Assembly: GCA_900239685.1 (NCBI GenBank)
Contig: OENT01000164.1
Location: 113,872 to 177,871 of the forward strand
Direction: 5' to 3'
Source of the DNA: Rotaria macrura
Lineage: Eukaryota; Rotifera; Eurotatoria; Philodinida; Philodinidae
Length of the DNA: 64,000 nucleotides
Position numbers and translations under genes: made by a program. The notes below the pieces were generated by a model. It saw only the letters and a program-made list of their open reading frames with translations, made no database searches and was not told the origin of the DNA. The first letter of the stretch is position 1. Every line of letters begins with the position of its first letter. Positions 12,758 to 25,571 of this stretch are shown one piece after another.

Positions 12758-13861
12758 GTTTTTTTTTCTCTAAATATCATGTAAATATGTCAGATTCTTG
12801 TGTTTTTCTTTCTGCTTTACACCTACGCCTATGTATATCAAAAATGTCACTTCAATTTAATGTTTAACAAACATAGCTCAGCTTAGTATCAGTGCTCTCT
12901 TTTATTATTTGTAGGTGTCATTAAACAAAATTTGTCACCTTTTGTGTTCTCGCTCTGTGTACTGTAGATCCTGTTCATTATTTCTTCTTTTATATCTTTC
13001 TTAAAATTCAATAACAAAATATTGTCAAAAACATTGCTCTAAAGAATTAGATTTTAGTACGTACTGTTCCAAGGGCTACCCGAATGTCATAAAGAAACTA
13101 TCTTAACATGAGTATAACATTTTTGCACATTCTGCAGTTTTAAGAAACGATTATAAAATCAAATGGCATATGCATGATCGTACTCAATAATCTGGCATGA
13201 CAAAAGCTGTATCCCATGTAAGCATCATGGCTGGCAAACTTTTGAATGACTGCTCGTAAAACATGAATACAGTATTGCAGCGAGATAAAAATACCTATTT
13301 CATAGTTTATAAGTCCGACGTAAATACCCGTGTTAGAAGGTGTTTTTCAACTTCATACAATGTCTAATAAGAATAAGCCCTTTTTTTTTAGATATATATT
13401 GATTCAGTACATCTTCAGTATTCTGTATTTCATCATTTCGATTTTCTTGTCTTTCCTTTAGTTCGAATATAAGAGACACGTGTTATTATTTAGCTTGAAA
13501 TACTAAAATTGACAACTCACAACCACCTGACTGAACATGAGAAAATAAGTTCGATAGTGTCAAAAGATAATAATATTCAATGCAATAAAGGAACATTTTT
13601 ATCATGAGAATCAACTAGATGAAAGTGAGAGTTGTTTACAGTATACGTATGCCAGATCAACTAGAATAATTATTTAGTATTAATAGAAAGATCCATTTCA
13701 TAAATAGGTAGGGATGATATTTTTGCTGTGTAATGTAAACTAATCTAAATGGTAGCTGTTCATAACGGTTAAATGAAGCTTTATAGAAAATATCGTAAAA
13801 CAGTCGTTTTCTTCTTACTTTTATAACAAATATCATTGTGAAACCTTGAGAAAAGAATGAT
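12758..13861. other. Noncoding, nothing specific seen
   Basis: AT-rich 3' flank of POC1, with no supported gene or repeat. Confidence 0.5.
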
Positions 13862-13965
13862 TTTAACCAAAGTCGAAGCATCATACTTAAGCACTTTAAA
13901 GTACACGAAGTACCATAAAGTACGCAAAGTACTGAAGTATGATGCTTCCCCCTTGACTTTAGCTA
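13862..13965. repeat. Small near-perfect palindrome with internal AAAGTAC array
   Basis: GAAGCATCATACTT at 13875-13888 is the exact reverse complement of 13935-13948, with weaker pairing outside (AAAGTC / GACTTT). The centre is a short array of AAAGTAC-like units (about every 12 bp). It could form a hairpin and may be a miniature foldback element. Confidence 0.7.
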
Positions 13966-15458
13966 AAAACTAGACATTGGTAGTTTTACTGGCTACAAAC
14001 GCGATAATATCAAATCCAAGGAGGAAACAGCTGATTTATTTGATTGTAAATCAAAAAAATGAGTGATTCGATTGGAATGATAAAATTTGATATTCGTTTT
14101 GTTCGAAATATCAATATAGAGAGAGACAATTTAAATCCGATTTTCTTGATTTCTGTGGCTTTCCTGATTATTTTTGATTTTTCTGATTTAAATCAATTGA
14201 TTTTACTCAAAAACATCAGAAAAATCACAGACATAAAAAATCAACTGCTTCCATCTTGATCGAACCCCAGTGAAATCGACTGGACATTCAAACTAGTCTC
14301 TTTGTTTCATAACTTTATTTATCGATCTGTAATTAATCATACTCTTTAGGTAGTACAGTATTCATATTCACATCTGAATTGAATTGTCCAGAACAGTCAG
14401 TACATTCAAGTTTCAACAACTGTTTGAGAAATTTTTCTCTACGCATTAAAGGAGCTCGCTTTGTAGTTATCATTAATAAAGTGAACTTGGATATATCTTT
14501 AGTAAATTAGTAATAAGATTACATCACATTGAAGAGCACTCCTGCAAGAATCAAATGGATTGAATACGAAAAAATCAACCAACAATATATATATAAGAAA
14601 ACTTGCACACCATAGGACCAGTACGATAATCCAGCATACACAACAAAAGTATGCAGTGAAAATAATTACATTGATTTCGATTCGATCGGTTTCAAACGAA
14701 ATCAATCTAGAGCACATTCGTCTTGTCATCATTTGGATCTGGCTGTATGTTCGATTTATCCTCTTTGTAAAGTGATCATATCTTACTAGCGAGCAAGTGA
14801 AATATACTATCGTAGAAGGTACTTTCAAAAAATAAGCTATCAGTTTTCAGATGCTGTCTGTTTTTCATCTACAGAAAGGAGAATCCCACGCCGAGCTGAG
14901 CTAGGTTCGTCTGCTCGCTCTGAGCAAAACAATGTTTCTTTGACTTTGCATGAAATCTAGGTTCTATACATCTAAAGCTATCCACTAGACGCTTATTATT
15001 TCCACAAAAGCGTCAAGCCAATAGAGTTTCGATAGGAGGGGCGCGAATTAAGCTGATCCCCGTAATTTTAAGTTGAATACTCGACTAATAGGATTTCACA
15101 GGTGATGATTTTAGTCAATAAAATTTGGTGTTTTGGAAGTGGTGATGATATCAGCTTTATGTATGGATTCTGGTTCTACCGGTGATCTGAAGGGGAATGT
15201 TGTGTGATTGTAGTTTGTTATTTTTACTGTAGATAGTTCCTGACGCTTTTGCTGGTTGTCATTATGTAAGATATTCTTCATGCCTCAATATATGGGGAAT
15301 ACTTTCAACGGATCGTGATGATATGAGGATGAAAGTGTCACTCGTTTGTAGTATTCTCTAAAGTGAGGGATTGTAAATGATCCTTTCTTTCAATTTAGTT
15401 TTCTCGCCCATAGTATTCATGTTATTCTACTAGCTAGTGTTTTAGCATCGTGATAAAC
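13966..15458. other. Noncoding, weak inverted repeat
   Basis: No supported gene. An imperfect inverted repeat built from TTGATTT / TTTCTGAT blocks occupies about 14145-14245 and produces a spurious low-complexity ORF. Confidence 0.4.
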
Positions 15459-15962
15459 TTAAGCTGAAACCATCGATGCCTTCACGTGCATTATCGCAGA
15501 TTTAAAAGGACGTATTATTATCAGTAAATCGTCAAGTCGTTTCGCAAGAGAATATGGAACGTAAACCAATCCGACTTCAATGGAACTAAGTGACATGACA
15601 AGATCAATAGTCATTTTTGAGAGTGTTTGAATTTGATTTTTTAAATGTTGCCACATGCTTTATGATGGGATTAACAAAAGAACTTTAAGCTTGATTGAGA
15701 TTTTAATTGTTCTTTTGGTGTTTTTTATCGCTTTTGCAATATTCTCGATAAGAAGCTCCTTGACATCAAAGAAACAAGCTTGTTCACTAATGGACATAGG
15801 AACAATGTTGGTTTCTAACTTAGCTACTGGTGAATCTAGGTTACAATTGCGAAATTCCTGTAACACGTTTTTTGGTTGTGTTTTAAAGTTAATATTTGTT
15901 GCAAAATCCTGGTCATGGAATTGTACACATCCACTGAAGATTCTTCGTATACAAGTTGACAA
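15459..15962 (-). pseudogene. Interrupted ORF, unknown protein
   Basis: On the minus strand, 15962 to 15459 is open for about 168 codons except for a single TAA at 15660-15662. Such a long open stretch is unusual in DNA this AT-rich, and the composition (for example YSLAKRLDDLLIIIRPFKSA) looks protein-like. There is no clear start: an in-frame stop lies just upstream of the first TTG. I do not recognise the family. It may be a decayed gene, an exon with an unrecognised intron, or chance. Confidence 0.25.
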
Positions 15963-16080
15963 AATATTTTACATGTATCTTAAGAGGTTCAGAACTCATT
16001 AGCGACGTTTTCTGCCAGTTAAACAAGCATTGCTGATGCAAGAGGTAAATAGCCTGGAAGATATTTTGGTTTTATCGTCA

Positions 16081-16553
16081 GGTACCTGAGGAGACAAAAT
16101 TTTTCTAAAAACGAGTTTAAGTACCCAAAAAAGGGAGGAACATCAAGAAAGTGGGACGTGTTTTTATGGCACTCGAGTTTTGAGATTGCCTGTGAAAAAC
16201 ACTCATTTTCCCTCCTTCCTGTGTGTTTCATGGCATTCTAAGGCAAAACACGAGTGTAAATAAATAAAAAAGAGAAAAAATGGTCCTTTATTGCATAGTG
16301 GTTATCATTAACGCGATCATAATAAAAGTTCTTAAGCATCAAAGAGACGACTAGTTTCTCTCTCTTTTTCATGGATTAACTCACATGTTTTGGCTGGCAA
16401 CATAATTAAACACATAGGAAGTAGGGAAAATGAGCGTTTTTCACTCGCAATCTGAAACTTTGATTGTTATTCAAACACGGTCACTTTTCTCGATTTTCGG
16501 TCCTTTTTCGGGTGTTTCAATTCAGTTTTGAAAACGTTTGTCCGCTTGGGTAG
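16081..16553. repeat. Foldback element with two diverged arms of about 175 bp
   Basis: The segment 16081-16256 pairs with the reverse complement of 16382-16553 along its whole length, with mismatches. The clearest block is GGGAAAATGAG(C/T)GTTTTTCAC, with CACAGGAAG / CACATAGGAAG beside it. The loop is about 125 bp. No ORF or transposase is present. It is likely a non-autonomous or decayed inverted-repeat element; a target duplication was not identified. Confidence 0.65.
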
Positions 16554-18819
16554 TTCAAGAGAGGGTGTGGGTATGATTGTTAACTAGGGAACAACAATAA
16601 GAACACATAGCTAGATCCACAAACACACACACTTAAGAAAACGAAGAATAATGAGAGAGTCTCATAATTAAAACGAAAAATTCTTAATTTCTTAATTTAT
16701 CTATTTTATATTAATGCACACAGCAAAAGAATATATGTCAAAAGGTAAAAATAGTGCAAAAGTGCTAAAGAAGTTCTTGAACACTTTGTGTTGTAGTTTT
16801 TCATATAAGATATTTCTGACAAGGTGCAAGTTTTGTGGAAAAAACCATGACTTAAAGAAAGCAATTCAGTCTTGAGAAAATTGAACTCCAGATTTTCAGA
16901 ATACGGATCATCTAGTTCCCGAGTTCCTTTCACCAGACTTTATTGATGATTGTTACTTGCCTGAAAAATATGTTCCTTGATGCAAAAAGATTAATTCCGA
17001 AAATTTTCAAAAATCGACTACCGATTCGAATCCCTCAACCAAGATTTATTATCGACAACTTCATAAATTAGCGGTATTTGCCAAAATAAAACCACTTCTT
17101 TGAAATAAGCTTTCAGAAAGGAGGGATTCTCCTCATGTACTATTAACTGTTAAGTGATAAGAGATAAATTTAAAATGTATGCTAATGGGACAATCCTAAC
17201 GAATAGATTGTCCTTCTTCACTTTGACTATGGATTCGAGTACTCGTTGTTGTATATGCTGCATCGGATCTCGTTTATGCACTACAGGTTTTTGGATGATT
17301 AGTATGTGTTTTTATTTTCAGAACTCTCTTATGACACAATAATACTTCAAAAAGTAAATAGCATAGGTTTATGTTTCTACTTGATCCTGTTTATGATGAA
17401 TATGTATAGTTTTCGAAATCTAATTGTAAGTTGTAGTACTGAAAACATTCTTCGGTTCAATCAGAATGGTTTCAATTCAATGCAGTATTTGCACACTTTC
17501 TCTCGTTTTGAAAAAATCAAATCATGATGAATATGGAGGCAGCACTATAAAATGTATGGTGAATTAGTGAAATGAGAAGTTGTCGAGTTGAGAGAATATT
17601 GATACTCAAACGATGTACTCCACGAGCTGTTAGCCTTATGCAGTTATTTTTCTTCACAAATATGTATCGATGTTTCTCTCTGAAGATAGCTTGATTTAAA
17701 ATAAGCTTGACACAAGAAGCGCAAACAAAAACAAGCAAACAAAAAGCCAATACCCCAGTAGTACAATAATATACATAAAACTACATAGAACAGTATATAA
17801 TTTGAATAAGGAGTAGATACCTATTAAGACAAAGTCACGTGATTCAAGTAATTGTTGATGTTTTAGTTCTAGGTGATAGCTTGTTCATGTTCGAACATGT
17901 AAAAAGCCACTGTAGATATGTTCATCTATTAAGAAAGATGAAATTTAAACAAGTCGACGTTAATAGAGTATTATTTCTGATTGATGACTATTTTTAAGTC
18001 TCACTGATTCTTCTCTTACTAAAAGGAATATTTGAATCTTAGGTTTTCAATTGAACAATAAATTTATATACATCTCTGAAAATCAATCGCTACATTAATT
18101 GACTGCGTGTGAATCATTTTTCTTTACAAATTATATTATGAATCAATAAAAACTGTTAAATCTTTGAATATGCATCTTTTTATATCAACGAAATATAGCC
18201 TCCGTGTCAGAAATAATAAGTGATAAAGTGGACGTCAACATAACTAGTTATAGAATTATTGATATGTGCATCGTTAAACTTTATGCCTCTAAATAAAATC
18301 AACTGCATGAGTGAAATGCCATATGGAAATAAAGGTGGAAACATCTGTAAGAAAAACTGGGTTATAAAAGATTTTACCTAATCAAACAAGTTTATGTTAA
18401 GAGTTGTGTCAACGGAGTCCATATAAAGTAATGGAAAACATCTGTTAACCAACAAAGAACTTTCTACAGATTCCATCAACACTTGTATAAATAAATGAAA
18501 CTATGCCACGTCCTGTGATTGAAGCCGACAGTTGAGCTTTTCAAGATTGTTTTTAGCTATGAGTTTTGATAAAATGCTCAGTCATAGCCGTGTTCGTATA
18601 TCGATCTCTCGAAAAAGTTTTTCATCTCAACATTCTCTGGAAGCAAAGTTAAGTTGTAAAATTGTTAGAGAAGTATTTCATCGTATACAACTCAAGCTCA
18701 TCGCATACACTCATAGTAGGAATCATATCTTTTGTATCAGATGTCGCTTCGTACAAGTTACTTATTCTTTATTCATAATGGTTAATATTTAAAAACGAAA
18801 AAAGTTCTTGTACCATTTT
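16554..18819. other. Noncoding, no supported gene
   Basis: AT-rich sequence with only short ORFs on both strands that show no family resemblance. It ends at the 3' side of the Ly6-like gene. Confidence 0.45.
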
Positions 18820-19377
18820 CTATGCTAGGATAAGTACTAGCAATGATGCAACTAGCAAAATGATCGCAAGTTGAAATGATGTATTGCCTGTATTGCAAAG
18901 ATTTCTTTTACAGCAGCAGATCTCTTTAGTAGCTCCATCCATGTATTTCCATTGACATTTTCTTGATTTGCACAGTGTTGCGTTACCAATACCACGAGTA
19001 ATAGCAGCAGATTTATCGAACCTGTTGCTTATTTTCTGCGAATGAAATATCCCAATTCAATGGAACATTTAATAAGAGCCACAATAGGAAATATAACTTA
19101 CAATGCACCAACCAGTAGGAGAATCTATTGTAGTAACTAAACTTGTGTTGAATGAATCGAACGGCTTTGGACAATTCGAGCAGTTATAGCATTTTGAATA
19201 ATTTGTCGCAATTGACATAGTTGTATGCCCAGTCGGTGTAGTGACTGCTGATTTACTCTCCATAATACCTATGTAGACAAACACGATTAATGAATATTTA
19301 TATAATTTGAACTGACTTTCGTCGACACATATAAGTAGCAGTAGGAGAATAATGAATAAAGTGTTCATTGGACTCAT
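18820..19377 (-). CDS. Ly6/uPAR (three-finger) domain protein, secreted or GPI-anchored
   Basis: Three exons on the minus strand: 19377-19317, 19268-19102, 19035-18820, giving 147 aa. The N-terminus is a signal peptide (MNTLFIILLLLLICVDES). The mature part has ten cysteines in Ly6 order: CYNCSNC, GWC, LCK, KCQW, CCC and the hallmark CCCKRNLCN near the end. The last 18 residues are hydrophobic (FQLAIILLVASLLVLILA), as expected for a GPI-attachment signal. Ly6/uPAR proteins are small extracellular modulators of receptors and adhesion; the partner here is unknown. Start uncertainty: an in-frame ATG also lies at 19441-19443. The first intron (48 bp) has a weak donor (GTCAGT) and keeps frame if retained, adding 16 residues. 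The second intron (66 bp) has a strong GTAAGT donor. The cysteine pattern is seen; the family name is from knowledge. Confidence 0.75.
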
Positions 19378-19443
19378 AACTTGGTTCGACAGAGTTAGCA
19401 CTTGTATATAAGTGATTATTGAATGTATGATAGAAATGTTCAT

Positions 19444-22400
19444 GTTACTCTGTGTGTGTACTGTCTTTTTCGAAAGTCAACATTAGTAATTATCTTCAAC
19501 GAAGATAACGAATGACGTTTTTCCTCTTGATAACGATCATTGCAGCGCGTAAATGGTATTTTATTTCTATTTTGTTTTTTATACCATCTGTGGATAAGCA
19601 AATAGCAATGACGCGATCACATCACCGGTTTCAATTATGTAGAATCAATGTCATGAAAATAATGACAAACACCATATTCTGAAAACTAGATATTCATTGA
19701 ATCGTTTTGACACATTTATTCTTTTGTTTGACAGATAAAAACAACAGTAGTTCTGAGTAGAAGTGATGCAGAATAGTGTTCAGATTCGAATCAATCAATC
19801 AATCAATCAATCACAATCGAGTTCAAGATACAGTGTTCAAAATATTCAGTCACATACAATTGACAGTTTCCAACAACTAGAAATTATTGGACGCCTAGTG
19901 AATTTCAAAAGAAAGAATAATGGCAATGAATAAAGTGCGTCGTTATGCTAGTCAAGTAGAAGATGAATATATGTATAAATTTCATGAAAGCCAACACTAC
20001 ATTTTTAATTCTATAGTAGAAAAAGTGATATTAGATGACATTGTTTATTGAATAGTGTTAAATTAGAATGCCGGTAATGGAAATCTGAAATCGATGATCA
20101 GGATTGAAAAAATATTACATAATATTGACACGATCTAAATTTTTTCTCGTTTTTGCACAAAACTTAAACCATATAGTTAATCATGTTATCATCTCATAAC
20201 TGACTGATAGAATTCCAAAGTAAATCTACCGATCAATTCGTAAAACGAGAAATAATCTGACTCGTTTACGAAATCTAACTTCATTGAAAATTTAAAAATA
20301 AAATAATTTAATCATCTAGAAGATTCTTTTCTATCAACAATAAAATTAGAGCTCTTTTTAAAACAACTCAAGTTAACTGTTTATTTTTAAATATGCTAAA
20401 AACTCATCTTGAAATCAACTTTAGAATACCTTTTGTCCAAAGATACTTCCTTGCGAATTAAACAGTAAGACGATGTAATACAAAAAGAAAAAGATTCCTC
20501 AAAGCAATAAGAAGGAACAAAAGAAAAAAAGATCAAAAATAAATTTAGGAACTTATGCACATTTTTAAAATGTAGGTATTCACTAATCTAATTGGAATTA
20601 CATTCAAACATATTTATTAAGCTGTGATGAAAGAGAGACGCCTAATCTCACGATTAGTTGTTCATAGTTGAAAGCTATATGTCACAAAAGAGTTAATCAG
20701 ATTCAGAGTAAAATCTTACTAGTAAACAAAAACATTTATCATGAATGAACTCGATGTCATCTTACTTTTCAATAATTTAGCATCATAAATATCAAAACAA
20801 GGATCATTGAATCCATGATAGGCAAGTTCATTAGATATTCAGTGACATTATATACCCTGCTCCGGTCACACATTGATCTAATGGAATTTTTGTCTGTAAT
20901 TTTTCGACTACATGATTGACAATAGCAGTGACAGTATCAAGTCGACTAGCAAACTACATCTTCTAGTTATAATTTAACTAACGCATGTCAGCCTTCTGAA
21001 TTTTAATAATAATAAAAATCATTGATCTATGTATCAATTTTTGTCGAAAAAACAACATTCTAACATGAACTGTGAAAACTATTCACTATTTAATATACCG
21101 ACATATAGAATAGATATGGAAGTATTCTGAAATCAAATTCTCTTCATAGGAAAGCTTCGGAAAAAAAAACTGACGAACAAACTCTAATCAATATCTGTGA
21201 AACATAATTCAAATTATAGGATCATTTGAAAACAGCATCCAATTACTATGAAACATGTACTTTTCAATTACAAACTGGCAGCGGAAATTTGTTAAATATG
21301 GGTTTGTTTTCAAGAGAAAATTATTTTTGCAATGTCATCAACAGATGTTATTTTGTAAATCATGTTTCTTAAAATAATTCCACTACAGTGATTGAAAAAT
21401 GTAGCAAAACAAAATGTTTTGTACATGTTAAGGATGAGAATTTCATCTAATTGAAGTTGAATTTTAATCGAATTTTACGATGAAATTAAGGAAAGCAAAA
21501 CATAATTTCATATATATTTAGGTGACTTTAGTATAGGTAAGAGAAAATAACATGTTGCTGTTTGACTGTAGTACATTTTTTTGTTTTAGATATATCGAGT
21601 GGTAAATCAATTTTTCTTAGCTAGTAATGTTTCATTTTCATTTGAGATTATCCTGCTTGTATCTTCTTTCTACTATAATAATATACTTGTACACTCTTGC
21701 GAGTGACTTTTTCATGAACTCATTCAGAAGAATACTACTAAGTTAAGATGACCATAAAAAAAATCGAATGAATATAAAGTGAAAGAATTTCAAATTGAAT
21801 GTGTTACGCGTATCCAGCCATTTGGATAACAGTACGCATCCGTACACGTTATATTGTACATCAAAAGTGTACGAAATGTGTACGCATTGCAACACTGGTG
21901 ACAAGTAGCACAATAGAAACTCTAGTAAAACACACATATTTGACTATAATGAGGACACGAAGATTTGCCAGTATAATTGTACATGTAACAGAGATTCACA
22001 TTCAAGTTCAAACTTTCTCCCGTTCACTCTTGTCATAGTTGAGTTCCGTTTGTTTAAAAAAGCTAAGTAATAGTAATCGACGACGTTCAATGCACAACTT
22101 CTTAAAAGTATAAAACTACGGAAATCATGTTTAGTTTACGTACTATATTCTTCTTTGGCATATTAAACAGTGTGTAAAATCTGTTTGATTAGAGTTCGTT
22201 CTATTGTTATATGTGAACGAAATCGTTTGTTTTTAGATTATGTATGTTAATTCTTAATGGTCGAACTAGTGTCTGAGTAGGTAATACTTTTTAGAACATA
22301 AAATTGAACTGATGATGGACAAATACTATCATAATTAAAGCAAGTGAAGGTGATGATTCATTCAAGTTCTTCTCCAGTAAAACAAGTACAAATATAATTT

Positions 22401-22814
22401 GTATCATGGTGCTGCTTTTGTCGATTTGAAACGAACTGCCACCATTTGGCAAAGAAAATTAAATAAATATGAATAATTCAAATTAGCTATAAAATGACTT
22501 TCCTTACAACATGAACATCAAGCTCGAATAAATCGATAATCTCATTAACGGCCAAATTTATTCTCGTTCCTATTTCAACTATACTGGAATGGTACAAGTG
22601 CTAGACTAGAGGTTATAGCTATTTCCTTGTAATGTAATTGAACATGAACATCGACATCTACGAATGACTTCCTCACACTTGATCATGACAATAGAGGCCT
22701 AAATCACTTGACCAATGGCCAACAATGCTCATATTAATATTGACCATTGTCCGTTTGAGTATGAGAAAAACGGTTTGAATCAGTGTTGTTTTCTTCTATT
22801 GTAATTATTCTATT
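19444..22814. other. Noncoding, tetranucleotide microsatellite and a repeat copy
   Basis: A TCAA/AATC tetranucleotide microsatellite lies at about 19788-19813. A diverged repeat copy is at about 21795-21975. Otherwise AT-rich, without a supported gene. Confidence 0.45.
21795..21975. repeat. Diverged dispersed repeat, copy 2
   Basis: Shows GTGTACGAAATGTGTACG, then ACTGGTGACAAG, AGCACAATAGAAACT and ACGAAGATTT, in the same order as the copy at about 9485-9640. Moderate similarity by eye only. Confidence 0.35.
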
Positions 22815-25571
22815 ATGCCACAAAAAATACTTTTAATTACGGATTTCTTTTCTAAAAGTCGTCCGACATCCATATCGAATGCAGCTCTTTTTCATAAGCC
22901 TAATAAAATAATAAAAAAAGACGAACAATCAATCACAGAAAATGAACAAACCGATGCTACTCTTGATCCATCGACATCAAATCTTCATTCCGAATGTAAT
23001 ATTTGCAGCATCATCAACATGTATAGTTTTTGCATAAAGTGTTATCTAATCATTTGAATATTTTTTAGTAACAATGAAAAACCATGATACGTTAATTTCA
23101 AATGAATTAAGTTCGAATTCAAAAGATTCATTACGGCAAATCTCTTCATCATCTTCTCGAATTAAATTCGTTCGTCATCGTAGTGCCCCTCTTCATCATC
23201 GTAGTCCAATCAAGATTCGTGAACATCCATTAAATCAACAGGAACTTGACGATATACGCGCACGAATTCGTGCATTTAGAAATGATTTATATAAATATAA
23301 AGCATCGTATTCTCGTTCACCTGTCAAACGTCCTAATATTATCGGCGATATTCTTCTAAGTCCATTCAAAAGTCCAACACCACAAACACCCATAAAAAGG
23401 TAGACGAATCAATCATTTAATATTAACAATCGTAAATTCATTCTTTCTTGTTCTGAAGTTATCCATCTACTCCAGCTTATGAACGTTTCGATTCACTGAT
23501 AACTAAGAACATTGAATTACCATTGCCAAAAAAATATGAATACTTACTTGAACAATACAAATATCTCGACTTTCTTGTTTGTCGGACACATAACCATGGA
23601 GGTATAAGTACATTCGAAAAAGTTCAACCCGTCATACAACAAAAAACAAAACGGTAATCGATGATAGTTTTTTTTTTCTATTGTAATTTAGTTATTATTT
23701 TCAATTTCGAATAAATGGATTTAGAAATTTCACTTTACAAACACTTGGTCGCATTAAAACTGTATACCCAACAATGTATAGATTTCAACAAGAAAAAATT
23801 CAATTGCCAACATTAAGTCCAATCAAACTTAGTTATGAATTAACAATAGCACCAAGTATTGTTAGTGAAAAAATAACATACAATATAATTTATTGTTTTG
23901 TTTTGTTTTGTTTTAGCTGATTTTGGTATTGAGTCAAATATAGAAATAACTCCATCAGTTATTGTCGAACGTATTGATCGTTTCCGCCGTGCTTTATTTG
24001 ATTTAGTCAAAAGACATCATCGAGTAAGATCAATTCTATGCAATCCATAATTCTTAATTCTAAGAAGAATTAGTATGATAGTTCATGTTGAGAATATTTT
24101 ATAGATGATAACGATGTACTTTCAAATAAAATATCTTTCTCTTCAAGAGAATGTCGGATTCGAAGGTCGAAGAACATGAACTGATTACTATCCATTTGTT
24201 AGTTAGATCTTATTCAAGCATTTATATATATAGCCATAATATAATTTCAGAAAACTGATGATTGCTTTTATTGATTTACTATATAGTTTTCTCTCTTTTG
24301 CAAAAAATTAATGGTGGTCGGAAATAATTTAATTCATTTAGCGATGAGTGTAGACAAGATGAACAGTAAGTGTGCATTGATTTTTTTCTCTGAATCGCTG
24401 AGAAACAACTTTGAAATAGTTCTTATACATCAAGAGTTCATCATATAAATCGTGGCAGGGCCAAGAAGTTAAAGTGTAATCCGATCAGTACCTACACAAA
24501 AACATGCATTTGAAACTTCTTAACATCCAGTGTCAAAGAGTGTCGTATCGCTGCTGAAATGGAAGAAAAAAAATCATCGTTTCTTAGAAAATCATACTAA
24601 CACTGACAACAGTTAATGAACAGTTCAGTAGACAATTACTTGTTCTATTATTCTAGTTGATCGAGGTATTCTCAGATTTAATTTTTCCCTGGATTTGCAT
24701 ATAATTATTTTTATCTTGATACAATTTTACGTGAAAGAAATTAACATCGAAACATTTTCTAGACATTTCTATCGACGAAACTTCAATTAAATATCGAAGA
24801 ACTGCCAAACGATGAAAATCTTGCAAGATGGCATCCAGATTTTGATCTATTGAATATTCCTGATATTGAAATATCACCATTACCTCAATCACCCGATAAA
24901 GATTACAAACAGTTGATAGCTTCACCAATTGAAATTCGTCGTTATGCTGACAAAACACCATCGGAACGTGTTAGACGTGCATTGTTTTCAACATTATCAA
25001 ATGATGATTCATCATCAACAATTACACTATCGTCGTCCGACAAGGAAATATATTCCATCGATGGAATATCATCATCATTAATTGAAAAAGTAATAATTTA
25101 AAATGAAACACAGAATCGATTTCGTTCTGTTGTTTTAATCGTATTTTTACATTCTTTCGTTAAGATTCGTTCAAAAGAAGCAAATAAATTATTATTAACT
25201 AAAGTTGATCAGGAACAACAAATGCTCGCTCGTCTTCAACAAACAATCGAAATAATACAACAATTTTTCATAGCTGAACGTGCAACATCACTTGAATTAG
25301 ATCATGTTGCTAAACAAATTCGTGATTGTCATTCAAGTCGGCTATCTTATAGTAAGAAATAAATTCTAATGAATATTTTTTACATTTCTTTAATGTTATT
25401 TCAATAAATTTAGATCAATCTACGGAAACTCTTCATTTCCTTCATACATATCCGGCAAATAATGGATGGCTTTCAATAATTACTATTCGGGGTAGACATT
25501 TTCTAAAAATTAATCGACACAAATCAATAAACACAATTATTGAAACTATTCAACGAGAACTACAGAATTAG
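22815..25571 (+). CDS. CDT1: DNA replication licensing factor CDT1
   Basis: Eight exons: 22815-22995, 23069-23399, 23459-23653, 23725-23855, 23917-24023, 24763-25089, 25165-25351, 25414-25571; 538 aa (human CDT1 is 546). CDT1 loads MCM2-7 at origins with ORC and CDC6 and is limited by geminin and CRL4-Cdt2. Residues 5-16 carry a PIP-degron-like motif (LITDFF with Arg at +4). A disordered basic, Ser/Pro-rich region with SP/TP sites follows (for example PFKSPTPQTPIK). The central geminin-binding winged helix spans about 190-315 (LPLPKKYEYLLEQY, GRIKTVYPTMYRF). A conserved LARWHPDFDL lies after intron 5, and the C-terminal MCM-binding winged helix spans about 425-538. Intron 5 is 739 bp; the others are 52-75 bp. 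Start choice is supported by the degron at the extreme N-terminus, as in other animals. Confidence 0.93.

Noticed and set aside
17015-17045. GATTCGAATCCC as a tRNA T-arm
   Set aside because: No acceptor stem, D-arm or anticodon arm could be paired around it.
24653-24961. Minus-strand ORF across CDT1 exon 6
   Set aside because: Antisense shadow; the plus strand gives the conserved CDT1 segment LARWHPDFDL with matching splice phases.
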